From positions 487,987-551,986 of the forward strand of contig RQTK01000145.1 in assembly GCA_003991915.1 (NCBI GenBank): a stretch of DNA of 64,000 nucleotides, given 5' to 3'. A program made the position numbers and the translations under genes. The DNA comes from Elysia chlorotica (taxonomy: Eukaryota; Mollusca; Gastropoda; Plakobranchidae). The notes beneath the pieces are model-generated. The model was given only the letters and a program-made list of their open reading frames with translations. It was not told where the DNA came from and ran no database searches. Positions 1 through 11,844 of the stretch are shown here, in pieces. The first letter of the stretch is position 1, and each line of letters starts with the position of its first letter.

Positions 1-434
<434 letters not shown>

Positions 435-892
435 TTGGTTAGTCCGGGAATAACGCAAGATAGCAAGTATAGGGTGGTTAGTCCGGGAATAACGCAAGAT
501 AGCAAGTATAGGGTGGTTAGTCCGGGTATAACGCATGATAGCAAGTATAGGGTGGTTAGTCCGGGAATAACGCAAGATAGCAAGTATAGGGTGGTTAGTC
601 CGGTAATAGCGCAAGGTAGCAAGTATAGGGTGGTTAGTCCGGTAATAGCGCAAGGTAGCAAGTATAGGCTGATTAGTCCGGGAATAGCGCAAGATAGCAA
701 GTATAGGGTGGTTAGTCCGGGAATAACGCAAGATAGTAAGTATAGGGTGGTTAGTCCGGTAATAGCGCAAGGTAGCAAGTATAGGGTGGTTAGTCCGGTA
801 ATAGCGCAAGGCAGCAAGTATAGGGTGGTTAGTCCGGTAATAGCGCAAGGTAGCAAGTATAGGGTGGTTAGTCCGGTAATAGCGCACGATAG
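435..892. repeat. 39-bp minisatellite, about 12 copies
   Basis: The core GGTTAGTCCGGGAATAACGC recurs exactly every 39 bp (for example at 437 and 476). Two variants alternate: one with GGGAATAACGCAAGATAG and one with GGTAATAGCGCAAGGTAG. As 39 is 3x13, the array is open in several frames on both strands; the forward frame reads as a 13-residue repeat beginning VVSPGITQDSKYR. The open frames follow arithmetically from the unit length. No start context, splice sites or extension beyond the array supports a gene. Confidence 0.95.
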
Positions 893-1014
893 AATGTGTA
901 GAAAGTGTTATGAGGTGCATAAAAGCAATTGATTTGATATTTTAAATTGTTTAAGTGTTACATATTAAGAATATGATAAACATTGGCATGATACCAATAT
1001 CCTCCTCTGAAGTG

Positions 1015-1560
1015 CAAATTACAGGGTGTTTAGTGCGAGAATAACGCCAAATAGTACTGTTGTTTTACTAAAGAACGTGTGATTGGGTACATGTCGAATT
1101 GGGCCGATTTAAGATATAATGGCTTCAAAGTATAAATCGATTGAAAATAATACGATACATTTAACTAAAGAAAGTTTGATGAGAGTTGCATGTAGTTTTA
1201 GACAAATTCAAAGAAAAACTATTTTTGAGTTATTAATGCTAGAATACAGCCAAATAATTATTTTACTGAATAGAGTTTGATTACCGGTGCATGTCGATTT
1301 GGACAAGTTGACAATACAATGGCTTCGAAGTAACCTCAATTACATCTAAGTTAGTATGAGAATAAAACAATATATTAAACTAAAGAAAGTGTGATTATGT
1401 ACATGCCGAATTGGATAGATTTAAAATACAATGGTGGTTAGTGCAAAACTAACGCAATAATTATTATCTTACAAAATAAAGTGTGATTAGGTGCATGTTG
1501 AATTGGACTTTTTCAAGGCGTGATGGCTTCAAAATAAAAAGAAATCATCTGGGTTGATGT
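1015..1560. repeat. degenerate ~100-115 bp tandem repeats
   Basis: A block of the type AAGTGTGATT, ~10 nt, CATGTCGAATTGG, then ATGGCTTCAAAGTA recurs near 1074, 1168, 1272, 1385 and 1486. Between copies lie decayed relatives of the 39-bp unit (GTTTAGTGCGAGAATAACGC near 1027, GGTTAGTGCAAAACTAACGC near 1436). This looks like the older, longer repeat from which the 39-bp array was amplified. Confidence 0.7.
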
Positions 1561-1920
1561 TGACTTTGCGGTTTGCGTAGCTCAGTCAAATAAAAGATTT
1601 CAAATAGTTGAAGTAGTATATTTTCAAAAAAGGCTAATAGTTGCCATGGTACCAGGTTCTAGAATTCGTTAATTTTTTTATAACCTTGGTCTATTTATCA
1701 GGTCCTATACTCGAAATTTGATTTTGTCGATTGGTTTGTAATTTCAATAACCTAAGGACAGAGTATATAAGGCAATGCTCAGCAGTGCTTAGACATGAGC
1801 ATCAGGTGAACTTCAATGAAACTTGGTTGGTCTTTGTGGGATTAGTAACATCTGCTGTCAGCATTTGGTATTTTATAGTTACTTGCACCTAGTAAGATAA
1901 ACATAGGTGCAAGTAGACTT
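1561..1920. other. spacer, nothing recognised
   Basis: AT-rich sequence without a gene, exon or clear repeat. Confidence 0.45.
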
Positions 1921-1979
1921 GTTTTGTTGTTGTTGTTGTTGTTGTTGTTGTTGCTGTTGTTGTTGTTGTTGTTGTTGTC

Positions 1980-2030
<51 letters not shown>

Positions 2031-2050
2031 CGTCGTCGTTGTTGTTGTTT
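1921..2050. repeat. (TTG)n microsatellite
   Basis: About 40 TTG/GTT triplets with a few substitutions. The Leu/Val runs in translation are artefacts of the repeat. Confidence 0.95.
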
Positions 2051-2505
2051 TGTTTCTTGTTTTTTTTTCTATAATCTTGAAATATTCAATAGGAAACGAT
2101 CCAACTTAAAGACCAAACAAGAATAACTGTTACCTCTTTATATTGAAATTATATTGTGTCGACACAAGTCTTTATCATAGGCCATGAACGATAACGATAA
2201 AAAAACAGAAAACAAAACGTAATATAGGAAGAAAGAAAAAAATATCCATGATGTTCTACTTTATGAGTTAAAAATGTATACTCATATTAGTTTGATATGC
2301 ACTTACAAAAAAAAAACAAAGTAACACATATTTTAAGCCAAATTAATGTAGTAAGCCTTAATGGAATCTGCGCGGGTAATTTACCAATGGTTGTTTCATT
2401 GATAACCCTGCAAATATGTGATCAATGACAATCTTCATTTTCAACTGCATCACAATTTTTCATTACTTTTGGACCCAGAATTTTATAAAAACTGTACCAC
2501 AAGTA

Positions 2506-2602
2506 TACATTACTTTCAAACCGTTCCCCAACAAAGTCTAGTGTTGTATGAACCCGCACAGCAAAAAGTCTACTTTCAAACCGTTCCCCAACAAAGTCTA
2601 CT
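2506..2602. repeat. 61-bp spaced direct repeat
   Basis: The block ACTTTCAAACCGTTCCCCAA followed by CAAAGTCTA occurs twice, at about 2512 and 2573. The surrounding 2.4-2.9 kb has overlapping open frames on both strands, but none resembles a known protein. Confidence 0.75.
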
Positions 2603-3030
2603 GTTTGTATCAAACCACAAAGTCTGTAACTCACCGGCCAGTGAACCGTGCGATCCTCGGCCAAAACTGTCGGCTGTGGAGTAGACACACAGAGGAAGGG
2701 AGTGTGAGATGGAGTCCTTCATTATTCATACATCCAGACCAAGAAAACTCCAAGTTGGATGCTTGGTGCCAAGTAAGTATTGTGGGTGTAAGTAAAAGGC
2801 CATTTACGTGCTGAAAATAATGTGCAGGGCGCGCCGAAATTCTATGTTTTCGGGCGGTGTCATAATCGTTAAAGAACATTTAAGTAAATTCAATAAATTC
2901 ATAATTTATAAAAATTTAAAAAATAACGTAAGTGGAAATATCAGTTTTCAAGACTAACATGCTTCTAACATCGTACACAGGTTAGCTAAGTTACATTTTA
3001 ATACATCAAGTGTCCCTCATAAAGTTTAAA
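2603..3030. other. spacer, overlapping short ORFs only
   Basis: Frames of 80-90 codons overlap on both strands, without splice context or recognisable domains. I see no gene here. Confidence 0.4.
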
Positions 3031-3124
3031 AGTGTGTGTGTGGGGGGGGGGGGTTATTTTATTGCACTCTCAACTATACTTGTTTCTGCAATATACACAT
3101 ATTCTCTGTATCTCTTTCCCCCTT

Positions 3125-3143
3125 CTCTCCCCCTGTCTGTCTG

Positions 3144-3235
<92 letters not shown>

Positions 3236-3293
3236 AGTGTGTGTGTATTTTCTCTCTATACTATCGTACTCATTTTCTCCTTTACTATCTCTC

Positions 3294-3340
<47 letters not shown>
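3125..3340. repeat. (TCTG)n and (TC)n microsatellites
   Basis: A TCTG tetranucleotide run (about 3132-3177) leads into pure TC to 3234, then a second TC run from 3299 to 3338. Confidence 0.95.
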
Positions 3341-5940
3341 GTAGTTTTGTATTCTTCTTATCACACATAATTACGTTTAATTACTCAAAAACGCTGATTC
3401 TCCCATGCGGTGTAAACAACACAAATCCAGCGGTTCCACATAATGAGGTTTTCATTTACCTCGCCTATCCCTCATTACAGAAGATTACGACCGACAATTT
3501 GGGAACCTCCTTGGTATCCCCTTCCACTCACATTGTAGTAATTGCGTGGTGACCGATTGATATGGACTTTTCGATTCGCTCTATACCACAGCTGAGTGTA
3601 ACCAATACATATTGACTCATCTGATACGGTCTTTTGTTTTGCTCTAGACAACAAAGAAGTGTAACCAATACTTAATGATTTATTGGACATGAACTTCGAC
3701 CACTCTATACGAAACTAAGCGCTGGTCGAAGAGTGTAGGGTATTAAGGTTATAACTGGTTTTTCTTTCAACAAAATCTACCATTTCCATGCCTGAACTCT
3801 TGGTTTCATCAAGACTTTTTTCAGCTCTTTATTTTCGTTTCATCTATTTACTCTACTGTAAGGGTCATTCGTTTTTTCAAAGAGTTAAGAAAAACATAAA
3901 ATAATCTTTGCTGTAGAAAGACTTCGATCTCACCTAGTTTACCGTCTCCTGTATCTCAATAATGTCCTGCACAGTGGCATACATGGGACATGGTCGGTCA
4001 AGATATACTGACATTAACCAATAGGAGGGAAAGCGATGTCTAGAGCAGCAAATATACCGTAACCCTCTGCACAGAAGGCGCACTCTCTAACCTTGAGTCA
4101 GCGTGCCCCTTGTTAACAAAAAAACACCCGAAACTGTAACTTTAATAGCTTTGAAGAGGAGATAATTGTTTTAATTGTATGGCTGGCCTACAAATTCCAA
4201 GAATCGATCTAGAAACATTTGGATGTGATGTTGGAAGGTCATTGTCTAGTTGATGGTGTACGTATCAGAAACATTTTGATGTACGGTAATGTTAAAAGGT
4301 CAATGCCCAGTTGTTGGTGTGGGTCTACCTTTGGAAAGGTCCATATTTTGTCCGATCAGCTGAAATGAGCACTGCTCTGAAATGGCTAACCTATAAAGCA
4401 TAGCAACCGACATTATCTCTAGGAAGTTATAGGGAAAAAAATCAATGATAACAATCACGATTGGCAAGCCCGAGCTGGGACATGCTTTCCTATAGTTTTT
4501 GTTTGTCCAGCAATTTGTACAGCGTCTTTGTTTGCTGTATATAATGAACTGCTTCCAGGCCATGGTTGGACTTCCAATGTTGAAGGATGGACTATGGTTG
4601 GCTGCTCGGTTCCTTGGTTGGTTGACTGTTTGCCTAGTTGGTTTCTAATGGTCAAACGTCAGAAGTTAGGTCTATATTGTGGACAGGTCTCAAGGCTACC
4701 ATCTGACATTTTTATGTGTTCGCACAGTCGGTCACATATTATTTACACCGACCAATCCAGTGAGGGGCAAAATCAAACCTTATACCAGTTAATACTTTTG
4801 TGTTTTCTGTAGCATACTTGTTTGCCGAGTGCATTGATAAATATGATGTAAAACGAACGATACAGTAAATCCAAGTAATGAGGCCATAATTATAAAACAA
4901 CTATCCTTAAAAAGATGGTGGGCATAGATATATTATTATAGATGATAGGGTACACCATATGAACAATATAATCACTGGATGTTATTAAAATTGCAATTAT
5001 CGAAGTAACTTTTATCAAACATTAAATTTTACTCATAATATTTATTCAATTAGACTTAAGGAGAATATTTTACCTTTTAAAGTCAATATCGTAATAAATG
5101 TACCTAAGTTTAAAAATAAGCCAAAATGAGACACAACAACATATAAATTTGTATGAAATTCAGCCCGGCCCCCTGCCCCATTCTTCTATTCCATGGCGTA
5201 TTGACAGTCTAAAGTAAGTCCAGGTAAACCATGGATGCGATTCCACCGGGAATTCAATACTATTTGATTTGGCTATGTGGTGGAGGCAAACACTCATTAT
5301 CTCCCTTTATAAAAGTGCAGTGTTTGTTTCCCTGACTGTTTTTAAGCGTTATCACACAAATCGGTTAAAATATAGTTGTCTAGCTTTCTATTTATCCTTG
5401 AAGTAATAAAACTGTTTTATACAGCGTCTGTCAATTTAAGCAGCTCTCGCTATATTTTGGGGGGAACCTTCTCTAATATTGCCCAGGTAATAACAGTACT
5501 GAGCATTTAGATAAATAGTAGATATGTTGTTGTGTTTTCCAACTAGCCCATATCATTACATTTTCTTGTGCAATTCAATCCCGCTTTGTCTGCTTTTCTT
5601 CATCTCTTACTTTGATTGTGCTGTCATATAACATGAGGTATTAGAAACATTATTCTTAAAGTGTGATGTGTTTACATAAATCCCTATGGACTGTGAATAT
5701 CCCATCTTGTTATTGTTTGCTTGCGTTTCTTTCTTCTTTTTTTGAAACAATAATGAAACCAAAATCCACCATCCCCCTGTTAAGTTTAGCATCTTATTAT
5801 TTTTACTTGAAATCCATGGCTCTGTTTTTATTATTATGATTGTTATCTGTTCCAAATCAATTACCTGGTTCCCCCACCTCATTACACGTTCCTGGGCACC
5901 GTGCATCCCCCCCCCCCCCATTTTTTTCCTTGTAAGCCCT
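3341..5940. other. intergenic, no gene recognised; weak short duplications
   Basis: Two weak tandem duplications are visible. One is near 3580-3680, sharing GTGTAACCAATAC about 70 bp apart. The other is near 4209-4320, where AGAAACATTTGGATGT recurs about 59 bp on as AGAAACATTTTGATGT, followed by related GGTCA and GTTG blocks. A poly-C stretch lies at 5910-5919. I see no exon with a family match. Confidence 0.45.
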
Positions 5941-5989
5941 GAATAGGCCTCCCATCACGCATCAACAGAATCATTCTGCTGTTTCCTTT

Positions 5990-6178
5990 CCAGAGCTTAT
6001 CGGCTAAAATCGATAAAATTGTGGCCTGTATTCGGGCGGCCGCAGGCTCCCTCTCCTCCCCGCCTCCACCGACAGTTTCTGCGGGCCAGCCTCCTGCGCT
6101 TCGGCTGTGTGGCCAGATCGGAGAACCTAGATCTAGTTGTAGCTCCAGTTCTTCTACCAGAGGTGGAACACATATCTA
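5990..6178 (+). other. exon-like GC-rich block, unidentified
   Basis: A strong acceptor-like sequence (TTTCCTTTCCAG) ends at about 5993. It opens a frame that starts SLSAKIDKIVACIRAAAG, continues through a Pro/Ser-rich stretch and stops at a TAG near 6178. The block is clearly more GC-rich than its flanks, as coding exons here are. I cannot place a donor or name the protein. It might be an upstream exon of the receptor gene at 7.27 kb, an exon of another gene, or chance. Confidence 0.25.
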
Positions 6179-6229
6179 GACGTCTAGCTGGCTTGTTGTC
6201 AGGCTTTTAGGAAATCTAACGGAGACAGA

Positions 6230-7260
6230 TTGTGTCTAGTTACTTCCTTACTTCCTTTATAAATGTATTGTTACTTTCTGCTCAACTAGAGATTTCATGA
6301 TTATTGGCTCCGTGGATATGTATGGGTTTCATATTATGTCAATTGTTTATCAGGTATAAAAATGTCGCCGACGTTGCTTTAAGTGTCGTTTTTTTTCCCA
6401 TTACCGGTAGTTAGAAAGGAGAAATTGTTTCAAATGCTGAAAGCTGTCTTGGTTTTAAAATATCAGTGTTTGTTGAGCCTAGGAAAGATAGGGGCAGTGT
6501 GAGCAGCTTTGCCAACTCGATCGCTTCAATTTCTAGAGACTGTTTTAGAGAAAGACTGCAATTTTTTAAACGAACTAAAGATTCTGTGCAAAGGTTCCTT
6601 TCAATAATGGACATGGATGGGTTTTTTAAACAATAATTACGCTAAAGTACTGTGGTGAATTTAATTTGAGTGAAGTAATGAGAGGCTAAATTTCTGTATA
6701 CATTTTAGTTTGACATTTTCCCTGTTGTGTTTTACAGGCAATCGTGTAAGGTTAACCCGCAGTGCAACAACATCATAGAAGACATTTTGGGTCAATTGTG
6801 TCTCTGAGGATAATAAGTCCTTTTCACATTGATATTTATGATAGGTACGTTAAGATAAATTTTGTTTCTGAGATCAATATAAAAGCTTTTTATCTGAAAT
6901 ATTATTATGTATTTTTTAATTCAGGACTCTTTAGATAACATTTTTCCAGGTTTGGCAATTTTCAACAAAGAATCACAAAGACGGTGTTTACGAAAAAGAT
7001 AATATTATGAAGAGAAGAAAAATAAAATATATTAATTAAAGGCCTACTAAATTTATAAAAACGAATAAAGATTTTAGACGGACAATGACACCAAGAGATA
7101 AAGAAAGCGTGCAAGAGATTCGGTGAGAAAGTAAAGGAGAAGAGAAGAGAGTGAAAAAGAAATGATAAGGGAGTTGGATAGAAGGGTGTTTGAAGAAAGA
7201 AACTTACAGACACTTAAGTTTCTGTGAAGCATCGGTAAGACCACCTTCTGCTAATATTAT
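6230..7260. other. 5' flank of the receptor gene, nothing recognised
   Basis: AT-rich sequence. A donor-like GTAAGA occurs near 7235, about 30 nt before the first in-frame Met of the receptor ORF, and could end a 5' UTR exon. A TAA in frame with that ORF lies at 7252-7254, so the ORF cannot extend further upstream unspliced. I identified no promoter. Confidence 0.35.
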
Positions 7261-7266
7261 CCTGCT

Positions 7267-8847
7267 ATGTTTGTGCGGACTGTTTCACCTACGATGGAGA
7301 GGATTTCCCCGTGCGAGACGGCAGCGCCAGGAGCCGCAACAGCAGCAACAACAACAACAACAACAACAACAACAGCACTGGACGGAGCTCAGGCACCACA
7401 CGGAGAGAAATCCCTGGCCGAAGAGAGACACCCGTCGGCCTCAAGGCCCTGCGACTTCAGCGCGTGCCAGCTGTACAGCGTCATCAGGTACCCCGTGATC
7501 GTGATGAGCATGTGCGGCGTGTATGTCCCGTCCTACTGTATATGCCACCATGCCCAGACGCGAGGCCGAGCTGGGAGTATGAGTGACCGCGACGTCAACG
7601 GAGAAACTTCTTCGTCTCTGAACGCAAACCACGGAGAGGAAGGTGGCCTAGAGATCAACGGATGCTCCAGCAAGGCCAGCTCGATGTTTTTCGCGGAAGC
7701 TTCTCGTCTGACCGATTCCAGGAAAAAAGAGGAAACCGAGGTCGTCGCGACCGGAAGAAGAACTTCTCCTCGTGTTATGAATTCAACTATCAACATAGAA
7801 AGCTGCGGGAAACAGCGCTCCTGCAAAAACTCTGACAGACGCTGGTGGGGTCTAGTGAAGCGAGCTGGCTGCGTTAGCATGTTTGCATGCCATAGCATAA
7901 ACAGCTTCCGTTATGCCTTTATACTCCGGGAAGCCTCTAGAGAGACAAGTCAGCTAGTTTTCTCCCTGGCCATGTTCTTTATTCTCTCCACCTACTTTTA
8001 CTTGATGGCCTTCAACAGCTTTGCGTGCCGATCGCACTTTACGTCTTTCATCGCCTCCGCTAGAGAGTTTGAGGTCAACTTCTCCGGTTTTAAGACCAAT
8101 TTTAAACAGCTGTTCCGCATTCACGGAGTTGTATTCGTCATCGGTTTTATCAACCAGTCCCTGAATGCCACCATATTCATGTACGGTGTTTTGCATTCGT
8201 TTGGAGGAGTCAGCCCTCAGATGTGGCCTTTCAAAGATCTGGAAGGTGGTTGGCTAGTCCTTCTTGCCCTGGTTGTTGGCTTCAGCGTCTTCTCGGCGGG
8301 CGCCAACCAGTACGGCACAAACATCTTCCGAGCGGTCCTGACAGGGGTCGTGGAGGACGAGTTCAAAGGCTTGAAGAAAGATCTAGAAACGATCCTCTCT
8401 CACGCTTCCCGCTCAGCGAAACAAGATTCGATCGGAGCCCCTCACCACATCGACACGCCATCGAATGACACGACCCCAACCTCTGCATTGCTCACCGAGC
8501 AAGAGGCTGCTCTCAGAAGCCATGCGTCATCGCTGTATCCAACCTTGGCCTCCTGCTCCTCGGGCTCTGGATCTCAGAGACACCACAAGGCGGCAGAGGT
8601 CGAGTTCGACAGGTTCCTGCACAGGTTCCGGGCAGTGTCCGGCTTGCTTGACCAAGGCTACCACCTGACCAAACACACGATGGCGGCGGCGTACATCTTC
8701 GGAGTGCCGACTCTCTGTGTGCTGGTGTACGGCCTCGTCTCCAGCTCTGTCACGCGAGACCAGTGGGTGGTGCTCTCGCTGAACGTCATCGTGGCCGGGG
8801 CGGTGCTGGCGCACACCACCTGGACTCTGGCACGGCTGGGCACTACG
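7267..8847 (+). CDS. GRL receptor exon 1 (527 codons)
   Basis: Encodes the N-terminus through TM6. A (CAA)n tract at 7345-7372 is read as poly-Thr (residues ~28-36). Two long hydrophilic regions, rich in Ser, Glu and Lys (residues ~98-190) or Ser, His and Thr (~380-440), are unlike the compact insect receptors. The exon ends ACTACG|GTTAGT at a codon boundary. Reading on into the intron reaches TAA at 8926-8928 after 26 more residues, which would give a 553-aa product lacking TM7. Confidence 0.8.
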
Positions 8848-10391
8848 GTTAGTACTCTTTGCTTCTCTTTGGTTATCTTGGCGATGAGGCCAAGTATTCC
8901 ATCTATTCTCGACTGGGCACTACGGTAAGAACTCTTTGGTTCTCTTTGTCTACCTTGGCACTGTGGTCAGAGCTTTGGGTACATAGGTTTCCTCTTTGTC
9001 CGAAAAAAGAACATCCTATCTCTTCTAGACTTGGCAATAAGGTTAACTCTCTTTGGTTTTTTCTTTGTCCAAGCATAGTACGCAGTCTCTTCTCGATGTC
9101 GCAGTTCGGCTAGTACTTCATGGTTCTCTTCGGGTATATTTACGATGAGGCAAAGTATTCCATCTATTCTCGACTTGGCACTACGGTTAGTACTCTTGGG
9201 TTCTCTTCGGGTATGATTACGATGAGGCAAAGTATTCCATCTATTCTCGACTTGGCTCTACGGTTAGAACTCTTTGGTTCTCTTTGGGTATCTTGGCACT
9301 TTGGTCAGAGCTTTGGGTAAATTAGTTTTCTCTCTGTCCATAAAAAAACACATTCTATCTCTTCTAGACTTGGCAGTAAGGTTAACTTTCTTTGGTATTT
9401 TCTTTGTCCAAGCATAGTATTGAATATCTTCTCGATTTCGCACATTAGGTAGTACTCTTTGCTCTCATTCTGGTATATTTATGATGTGGCAAAGTATTCC
9501 ATCACTTCTCGACTTGCCACACTGCGATCAGTTGTTCACCTTGACGATGATTAGGTTAAAGCAAAGCATTCTCTATCTTCTCGACTTGACATGTCGTTAG
9601 GTTCTCTTTGGTTCTCTTTGTCCAAGCAAATTTTTGTACCTCTGCTTGAATTGGCATACGGTTGGTACACATTGGTTCTTTTAGGTTTCTCTTTATCCAA
9701 GAAAAGTATTCTCTTCTCGAAGTAGCAATACTGTTAGTATTCTTTATTTCTGTTTGGTTATTTCTATGTGGAAGTTAAATATCTTATTTCTCCTTAACTT
9801 GGCATACTGCGTAGTTAGTGCTGTTTGGTTGTCATTGGTTCTCCAAAGAAAATATCACATAGGTTGATGTTAGAACATATGCGACAAATGATTGTTCAAC
9901 TTTGTATTCTTAACGCACAGTAAGGAACTCGCGTTACTGTGTCATAGAAAGTTAAGTGCAGAAATCTTAGTAATTATTATTATAGTGCGAGACAAAAACA
10001 TTGTTTCCATGTACCAAACATGCCCATAATTATGCAGTTTTATTTTGACGCCGAAAAAAAAACTATCTGGTTTATTAAAACTAATGGTTATATTAAAACA
10101 TACTAAATTATTGATTTAATAATTTGGTACATTTTTACATAAAAATCAACAGAAAACCTTATGCAATATAAAACCCGTTGGAAAATGTTCATTTTCTTTG
10201 CGACCTAAAAAGTTATTATAATTTACGAATAAGATAGACTTCCAGAATGTGCACATTATTAATAAGGCTCGTTTAGCACACTACACCACCTAATGTGTTT
10301 TACAACCTAACTCCTTTTCCATCTCTCTATCCCCCTCTCTCTCACTTTCTCTCTCTCGTTCTCTCTCTCTATTTCTCTCTCTCTCTCAAGA

Positions 10392-10431
<40 letters not shown>

Positions 10432-11804
10432 TCACGACTATTTTTCTAAAAGCACATTATTCATTTAACTGAATTTGACAGCGGTGTCTTTCTTTCTTTC
10501 TTTTTCCCTTCTTCTCTATCTTTCTCTGATTATCTGTCCGTCTCTTCCCCCTCCCTCTCTCTTTCTCTCTATCTCTCTCCCTCTCTCTCTATCTATCCAT
10601 CTATTTCTTTATCTATCTATCTATCTACCACCTATCTATCACACTCTATCTCTCTCTGACTGCCTCGTTCTCTTTCAATGCTTGTAATTGAAAAAAAAAA
10701 CATTTCAAAAACAATTTTGCAGTCAAACAGGATTTTGGAGAATGAATTTTAAGAATAGAATGTATGGAGCACAAAACAAAACTAATAAGAGTTGTAAATA
10801 TTTAGGAACGCAAACTAATAAAAAGGCCATGAAGGGACAAATTATGCTCTAATATTGCTCTCATCTCGATCTAGCAACTTGAGCAATACAACACTCACTG
10901 TGTGTTTCGAGCTTAGCAACAGCCTGCGGAATTTAATTTGCTTGTATTGATCAAGCGGAACACACAATGCTGGAGGTCTATTGATCTTTTCTTGAGATGC
11001 TACGACCAGTGGTAAAGGCAGTTACAGTCCATACATTCAATATCTCTTTCTCTGTATTTCTTTCTCTCTCTCTCTCTCTTTCTCTCTCTCTATCTCTCTC
11101 ACTCTCTCTTTCTCTCTCTCTTTCTTTCGTTCTCCCTCTAGGAAATCTATATATCTTATTTATCTCATCCCCTATATGATCTATGTATCTATGTATGGAA
11201 AAACAACAGTTAAGGCGTCAATAATCCATGTCTTCTGTAGGTTAAAAAATAATGTAGTATCCGTCCCATTCTTTTTCTTTCTTTGTGGAGGACGGAATCA
11301 TGAAGCTAGACAGAAAAATATTCAACGTTGCCGGGTGTGATATAAAGAACGCATTTTCCTTATTAATTCTTATCATTATTTTATTTCAACAATGTTATTA
11401 TTAGCTGCTGTTTTTCCATACAGGCTGAAAGTGTGTGTGACACCGTTTACGACGCTGATTGGAGCAAGTTTTCTCATACCTTCCTGCAAAAGGTAAGTAT
11501 CCTATCCACCCACCCCCCTCCTACAGAACCAGCCCAGGGGAACCCAACAACGTTCTATCCCTGTCTCCCTGTCTGTGTCTCTCTCTGTCTCTGTCTGCCT
11601 GTCTGTCTATCTGTCTCACTCACTATTTCTCTCGCGCACCNNNNNNNNNNNNNNNNNNNNNNNNNNNNNNNNNNNNNNNNNNNNNNNNNNNNNNNNNNNN
11701 NNNNNNNNNNNNNNNNNNNNNNNNNNNNNNNNNNNNNNNNNNNNNNNNNNNNNNNNNNNNNNNNNNNNNNNNNNNNNNNNNNNNNNNNNNNNNNNNNNNN
11801 NNNN

Positions 11805-11844
<40 letters not shown>

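Noticed and set aside
435..892. CRISPR-like array
   Set aside because: The repeat is continuous, without unique spacers, and the DNA is eukaryotic.
2418..2879. Four overlapping 80-90 codon ORFs on both strands
   Set aside because: They overlap each other, include a duplicated segment and resemble no protein family.
3010..3370. Leu-Ser and Arg-Glu rich ORFs, and similar ones at 11.0, 16.8 and 28.4 kb
   Set aside because: Translations of TC microsatellites.
8223..8843. Antisense and alternate-frame ORFs over GRL exon 1
   Set aside because: Shadows of the GC-rich receptor exon.
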